In this document: one piece after another, positions 60,385 to 64,000 of the stretch | Position numbering within the stretch: position 1 is the first letter of the stretch | Layout of the letters: each line of letters starts with the position of its first letter | Assembly: GCA_031296915.1 (NCBI GenBank) | Contig: JAVDPC010000016.1 | Span: 92,627-156,626, forward strand | Direction of reading: 5' to 3' | Length of the DNA stretch: 64,000 bases | Origin: Cerasicoccus frondis | Lineage (GTDB): Bacteria; Verrucomicrobiota; Verrucomicrobiia; Opitutales; Cerasicoccaceae | Position numbers and translations under genes: made by a program | Notes under the pieces: generated by a model | Databases searched by the model: none | What the model was told of the DNA's origin: nothing | The model's input: only the letters and a program-made list of their open reading frames with translations

Positions 60385-62970
60385 ATGGCAGCTAACTCCA
60401 CCGGCAGCAGACTGAAGCTACTCCTCTGCCTGCTCCCCATTCCGATATTCTGGATAATCTTTTCGGAAGCGCCTTTTGCTCAGGATTTTTCCAAGCCGCT
60501 GCTTAACTTGGCAATGGACTGGCGTTTTCGCGTTCGAGGGCCATTGGAAGTGCCAGAGGTGAAAATTGTTTATGCGGACGTCGACGCGCGTGCGATCACT
60601 GAGCTCAAAGAGCGTCCATGGCCCCGGGAACAAATGGCGCAAATTGCGCAGATCCTGTTCGAATTTGGCAGCGCGAAAGCCGTGGGTTATGATTTCGTTT
60701 TTTCCATGAATACTCCTTCAGAGTTAGTGGATAAGACTAAGTTTCAAGAGAACGATTACTATTTCGGAAAATTCTTCAATGAGTATCCAGGTGTGGTGTT
60801 GGCTTGTAATTACACCGGTGTGAAGCTGCCTAAAACATTTAAGGAACTGGATATTAATGAGGCGCGTGAATATGTTAGGCAGCCCTATAGTATAATTCCT
60901 TTGGAGTATTTATATGATGACGATAAGATCAATTACGATCACACTCCTGAAAATACATTTCCAGAAATGCCGAGCTTCCCGATTTGGCGATTTAACCGTG
61001 GATCAGATGGGATAGGGCTTATTGCCGTTGAGCAAAGCTTGAGCGCAGGACCAGTGCCGCGATACGTGCCTATTTACACAAAATCCAATGGCCCATATTA
61101 TACGCTAAACTTGCTGAAAGGCTTCGAAGTGCTGATGGATCTCAAGATGAATGAAGAGATCCAGCTCATGCCCAAAGAAGATTTCATGATGTATAAAGAA
61201 TTTGTCCAGTTGCCTGCGATCAAGGAACTGCCAGACGAAGATACAGTAATGATTTACAGTAAGGAAGGTTCTCCTATTGGTGCATACTCTTACCTTACGG
61301 AGCAGACCTTTTACCACTTCTCAGTCGAGTTGGCTTTGAAATATTTGGATCTAACCCAAGATAATCTGGAGATCACGGACGACGCTCTAAACATTTATAA
61401 CCAAGACGGCAGCTTGTTTCGAAAGATACCCATGATTCTCGGGCAAGTTACGGAAATCAATTGGTTTTCTGCTTGGAAAGACCATGAACTCAATCCACGC
61501 GCGAGCGTCGACGAGATTTTCGTGCATGCCAATAATTTGCTTTACGATCCCGATGCGCCCAATGCCAGCAAAGTTGATGTAACAGCGGAAGAGCTGGAAC
61601 AGCTCAAGGCAGACGCCCGAAAATTTTTCCAGAAATTTAAAGACGCCATCGTGTTGATTGGGCCTGTCGATCCAATTTTACAAGACTTGGCGCCGACGCC
61701 CTTCGATTCAACGCCTGAGCCAAAAGTTGCCGTGCATGGCAATATGTTGAAAACTATCTTTTCCGGGAAATTTATCCTACGCCTTGATTGGTGGATGCAC
61801 GCCATCCTCACGCTGATCCTGACTTACATTGTCGCGGCGCTGGGGACCTATACTGGAAAGAACAGCGCTTGGGTGAAGCTGAGCGCGGGAGCGGTTTTGA
61901 TTGGCTATGTTGCGTTAGTTTTCGGTTCCTTCAGTGCGTTTCATTTGGTCATTCCGTTTATTGCGCCGGTTGCTTCGGCGATCACCACGACATTGGCTGG
62001 CGCGGTTTATCAGCTCGTGGTCGAGGAGAAACAACGCGGCCGCATCAAGGGGATGTTTGGCGCATACCTGTCACGTGATTTGGTGGATAATATGGTGGAG
62101 TCCGGCGAGGAGCCACAACTTGGTGGTGAGGAAGTTGAGATCACCGCGTTCTTCTCGGACATTCAGGGCTTCTCCACGTTTTCGGAGCTGTTGCCTGCAG
62201 ATCGCCTGGTGACGCTGATGAATGAATACCTGACGGCGATGACCGACATTTTGCAGGAGGAACGTGGCACACTCGATAAGTACATTGGCGACGCCATGGT
62301 TGCGATGTTCAATGCGCCCATCCATGTGGAGAATCATGCTTTGCGCGGTTGCATGGCGGCGGCGCGCATCCAAAAGCGTCAACTGGATCTTCGCGAAAAG
62401 TGGGCGAGTGAAGGCGATGACTGGCCTGAAATTGTTTCCAAGATGCAGACGCGCATCGGCCTCAATACGGGCCTCGCAGTCGTGGGCAACATGGGTTCGG
62501 AGTCACGCTTTAACTACACCATGATGGGCGACACTGTGAACCTTGCCGCGCGCAGTGAGTCCGGTGCGAAATCTTATGGCGTCTACATCATGGTCACGGG
62601 TGAAACGCGGCAGGCTTGCATGGCGGTCAGTGAGGCTTGTGTCTTCCGTTATCTGGATAAGATCCTCGTCAAAGGTCGGAGCAAACCTGCTGAAATGTAT
62701 GAGCTTGTCTGCCTTCTCGAGGACCTCGACTACGAGACCGAACGTTGTCTGGAAATTTACCAAAAGGGCATTGACCGCTACCTTGAACAGGACTTCAACG
62801 GCGCTATCGAATTCTTCGAACAATCCGTGGAGCTCGAGCCCAACCGCTCAGATAAAAACCCCGAAGCGCCCACCACCCCAAGCGATGTGCTCCTGGCCCG
62901 CTGCCTCTACTACCTCGAAGAACCTCCCGGCGAAAAATGGGATGGCGTTTTCGTGATGAAGACGAAGTAG
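60385..62970 (+). CDS. CHASE2-domain adenylate cyclase
   Basis: An 861-residue receptor-type cyclase. A signal-anchor helix (about 10-30) precedes a large CHASE2 extracytoplasmic domain (about 35-430; VPEVKIVYADVDARAITELKERPWPREQMAQI), then three membrane helices (about 470-555) and a class III cyclase domain (about 580-760). Metal-binding Asp are in ITAFFSDIQGF and LDKYIGDAMVAMFNAP; the transition-state Asn/Arg set is in NYTMMGDTVNLAARSE. A C-terminal TPR-like tail follows. It makes cAMP in response to an external signal. The CHASE2 half is AT-rich relative to the rest. Confidence 0.92.
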   Translation: MAANSTGSRLKLLLCLLPIPIFWIIFSEAPFAQDFSKPLLNLAMDWRFRVRGPLEVPEVKIVYADVDARAITELKERPWPREQMAQIAQILFEFGSAKAVGYDFVFSMNTPSELVDKTKFQENDYYFGKFFNEYPGVVLACNYTGVKLPKTFKELDINEAREYVRQPYSIIPLEYLYDDDKINYDHTPENTFPEMPSFPIWRFNRGSDGIGLIAVEQSLSAGPVPRYVPIYTKSNGPYYTLNLLKGFEVLMDLKMNEEIQLMPKEDFMMYKEFVQLPAIKELPDEDTVMIYSKEGSPIGAYSYLTEQTFYHFSVELALKYLDLTQDNLEITDDALNIYNQDGSLFRKIPMILGQVTEINWFSAWKDHELNPRASVDEIFVHANNLLYDPDAPNASKVDVTAEELEQLKADARKFFQKFKDAIVLIGPVDPILQDLAPTPFDSTPEPKVAVHGNMLKTIFSGKFILRLDWWMHAILTLILTYIVAALGTYTGKNSAWVKLSAGAVLIGYVALVFGSFSAFHLVIPFIAPVASAITTTLAGAVYQLVVEEKQRGRIKGMFGAYLSRDLVDNMVESGEEPQLGGEEVEITAFFSDIQGFSTFSELLPADRLVTLMNEYLTAMTDILQEERGTLDKYIGDAMVAMFNAPIHVENHALRGCMAAARIQKRQLDLREKWASEGDDWPEIVSKMQTRIGLNTGLAVVGNMGSESRFNYTMMGDTVNLAARSESGAKSYGVYIMVTGETRQACMAVSEACVFRYLDKILVKGRSKPAEMYELVCLLEDLDYETERCLEIYQKGIDRYLEQDFNGAIEFFEQSVELEPNRSDKNPEAPTTPSDVLLARCLYYLEEPPGEKWDGVFVMKTK

Positions 62971-63041
62971 GGGTGTGTCTGTTAAAGTGAGCAAATTAAA
63001 AATTAAAGTGTAGGTTGGCTCGCGAAGAACGCTGAATCGCG

Positions 63042-63928
63042 CTAGGTAGTGTTTTCAAATTAAGCTAGCATCCATACTTTGATCGCGGCGAGCCTTGTAA
63101 AAGCGAGGTAGGTTTTTGCAGATTTATCATATCTGGTGGCGAGTCTTCTGGAGTTTTTGAGTTTTGCCATGAGGTTCTCGATGCGGTGTCTTTCTTTGTA
63201 AATGTGCTTGTCGAAGGGGGGCTTTTGTGAGCGATTAGGGTTGGGTTTAATGACGGCGATGGCTCCGCGTTGCTTCACACTCAAACGGATGTCATCGCTG
63301 TCATATCCCGCATCGGCCAGCAGGTATTCAAAGGGTTTGCGACATTGGTTGATTAGTCCGTCTGCCTGAGTCGCTTCGCCTCGTTGTCCGGCTGTAGCAA
63401 TAACGGCCAGTGGATAGCCGAGCGAGTCGCACAGCCAGTGTAACTTGGTGCTCAAGCCTCCTCTGGAGCGGCCTAGCGCCTGCGCATCTTGCTCGTGGCG
63501 GGCGCAGTTGGCATGTTGATGCGCACGCACGATTGTGCCATCGACCATCACAAACTCGGTGTCTGCTTGATCGTGAAAACTGGCCAGAATGCGCTTCCAC
63601 AAACCTTGCTGATTCCAACGGCGAAAGCGCGAATAGACGCTCTGCCAAGGTGGAAAACAATCGGGTAAATCACGCCAAGGCGAACCCGTGCGCAAAATCC
63701 AAAATATTGCCTCCACAAACAGGCGATCCCGCCGTCGCTTACGGCCTGCATTGCGCTGCTTGGTACTGCTGCCAATCAGCCGATGTTCATTAATTTTTTT
63801 AGGGCTGCCCAAGCCTCATCGGTTAACGTCGGACGATAGCGTTGCTTCACCCCTCAATAATCTAAATATATCATTATCAGTCAACAGTTTACGGCGATAA
63901 AATCGATTCTTTTGAAAACACTACCTAG
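63042..63928. mobile_element. IS5-family insertion sequence
   Basis: An 887-bp element whose 18-bp ends are perfect inverted repeats: ctaggtagtgttttcaaa (63042-63059) and tttgaaaacactacctag (63911-63928). The outermost CTAG is found on both sides and may be the duplicated target, as in IS427-like members. It contains one transposase gene on the minus strand. It is intact at both ends and so recently active or capable. Confidence 0.9.
63060..63850 (-). CDS. IS5-family DDE transposase (likely -1 frameshift)
   Basis: The main frame (63060-63812) encodes a 250-residue transposase: DRLFVEAIFWILRTGSPWRDLP, MVDGTIVRAHQH (first Asp), GYDSDDIR with LLADAGYD (second Asp), and RIENLMAKLKNSRRLATRYD (Glu). 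The upstream 0-frame from GTG 63850 encodes KQRYRPTLTDEAWAALKK, the missing N-terminus, and runs out of frame at A7 (63794-63800). A -1 slip there joins LKK to INEHRLIGSS and rebuilds a complete N-terminus, as in other frameshifting IS5 elements. Either the frameshift is programmed or the element carries a 1-bp lesion. Confidence 0.85.
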
Positions 63929-64000
63929 TGTGGTGTCAGCGAAGTTTATCTCAAAATAAGCTGTACTTTTTCGGAGAGCCCATTCATGCTCTTTTGCATG

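Noticed and set aside
1-64000. CRISPR arrays, prophage, tRNA or rRNA genes
   Set aside because: No regularly spaced direct repeats, phage structural genes, or tRNA/rRNA signatures were found by eye; the search was not exhaustive.

Overview
The window reads as a chromosomal segment of a Verrucomicrobiota bacterium, most likely class Opitutia (Puniceicoccales/Opitutales-like). The evidence is a secreted protein with a textbook PEP-CTERM sorting tail (about 14150-14250), a Minf_1886-family protein, a large TPR/ExbB envelope operon, a lysine-rich histone-H1-like protein and a moderately high-GC, housekeeping-rich layout. This assignment is inferred from gene families, not from a marker phylogeny. 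No tRNA, rRNA, CRISPR array or prophage was seen; one RNA gene, the SRP RNA (ffs), is clear.

Layout. 0-8.4 kb: a McsA-like zinc protein, a BCP-type peroxiredoxin, small envelope proteins, a MobA-like nucleotidyltransferase, an NfeD-like protein, a secreted esterase, a bacterial GOLPH3/GPP34 protein, then a PAP2 - polysaccharide deacetylase - short 6-phosphogluconate dehydrogenase run. 8.4-11.3 kb: an accessory patch with two AT-rich immunity-like genes (Imm22-like and SUKH), two different REP-type inverted repeats, a membrane protein, and a roughly 250-base block of consecutive hairpins that no gene explains. 11.3-19.4 kb: a polytopic membrane protein, a PEP-CTERM protein, a TetR/methyltransferase pair sharing a perfect 14-bp palindrome, and a second, full-length 6-phosphogluconate dehydrogenase ending in a strong terminator. 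19.4-32.2 kb (mostly minus strand): a coiled-coil/HTH protein, a CoA-transferase-GNAT fusion, a TylF-like methyltransferase, a MORN lipoprotein, the TPR-TPR-ExbB-methyltransferase operon, chorismate synthase and two lipoproteins, one of only 47 residues. 32.3-45.3 kb (mostly plus strand): ffs, a TPR protein, rsmD, a WP-rich secreted protein, mlaE/mlaF-type ABC genes, a STAS protein, glgC, PhzF, a PhoD-like pseudoenzyme and HdeD. 45.3-50 kb (minus): Minf_1886, a DCC1-type oxidoreductase, the H1-like protein, dnaN and a paralogous pair of small membrane proteins. 50-64 kb: acyltransferase, UspA, a lipoprotein, WecG/TagA transferase, trpD-glmM (overlapping), a 272-bp MITE-like element, NhaC, a CHASE2-adenylate cyclase and an IS5-family element with a likely -1 frameshift.

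The most interesting unexplained structure is not a protein. Four copies of a two-hairpin element lie within a few bases of the stop codons of four unrelated genes (19.30, 19.49, 38.97 and 46.91 kb), always in the same orientation relative to the gene, with paired substitutions that keep the stems. A second family, tagagcacttttcatctaga, occurs as two solo copies beside gene ends and as the terminal inverted repeats of the 272-bp element. Other points are a PhoD homologue that has lost its metal ligands, a terminator-shaped hairpin containing the start codon of the 47-residue lipoprotein, and a dnaN-flanking region with AT-rich and dyad structure that could be a replication origin.
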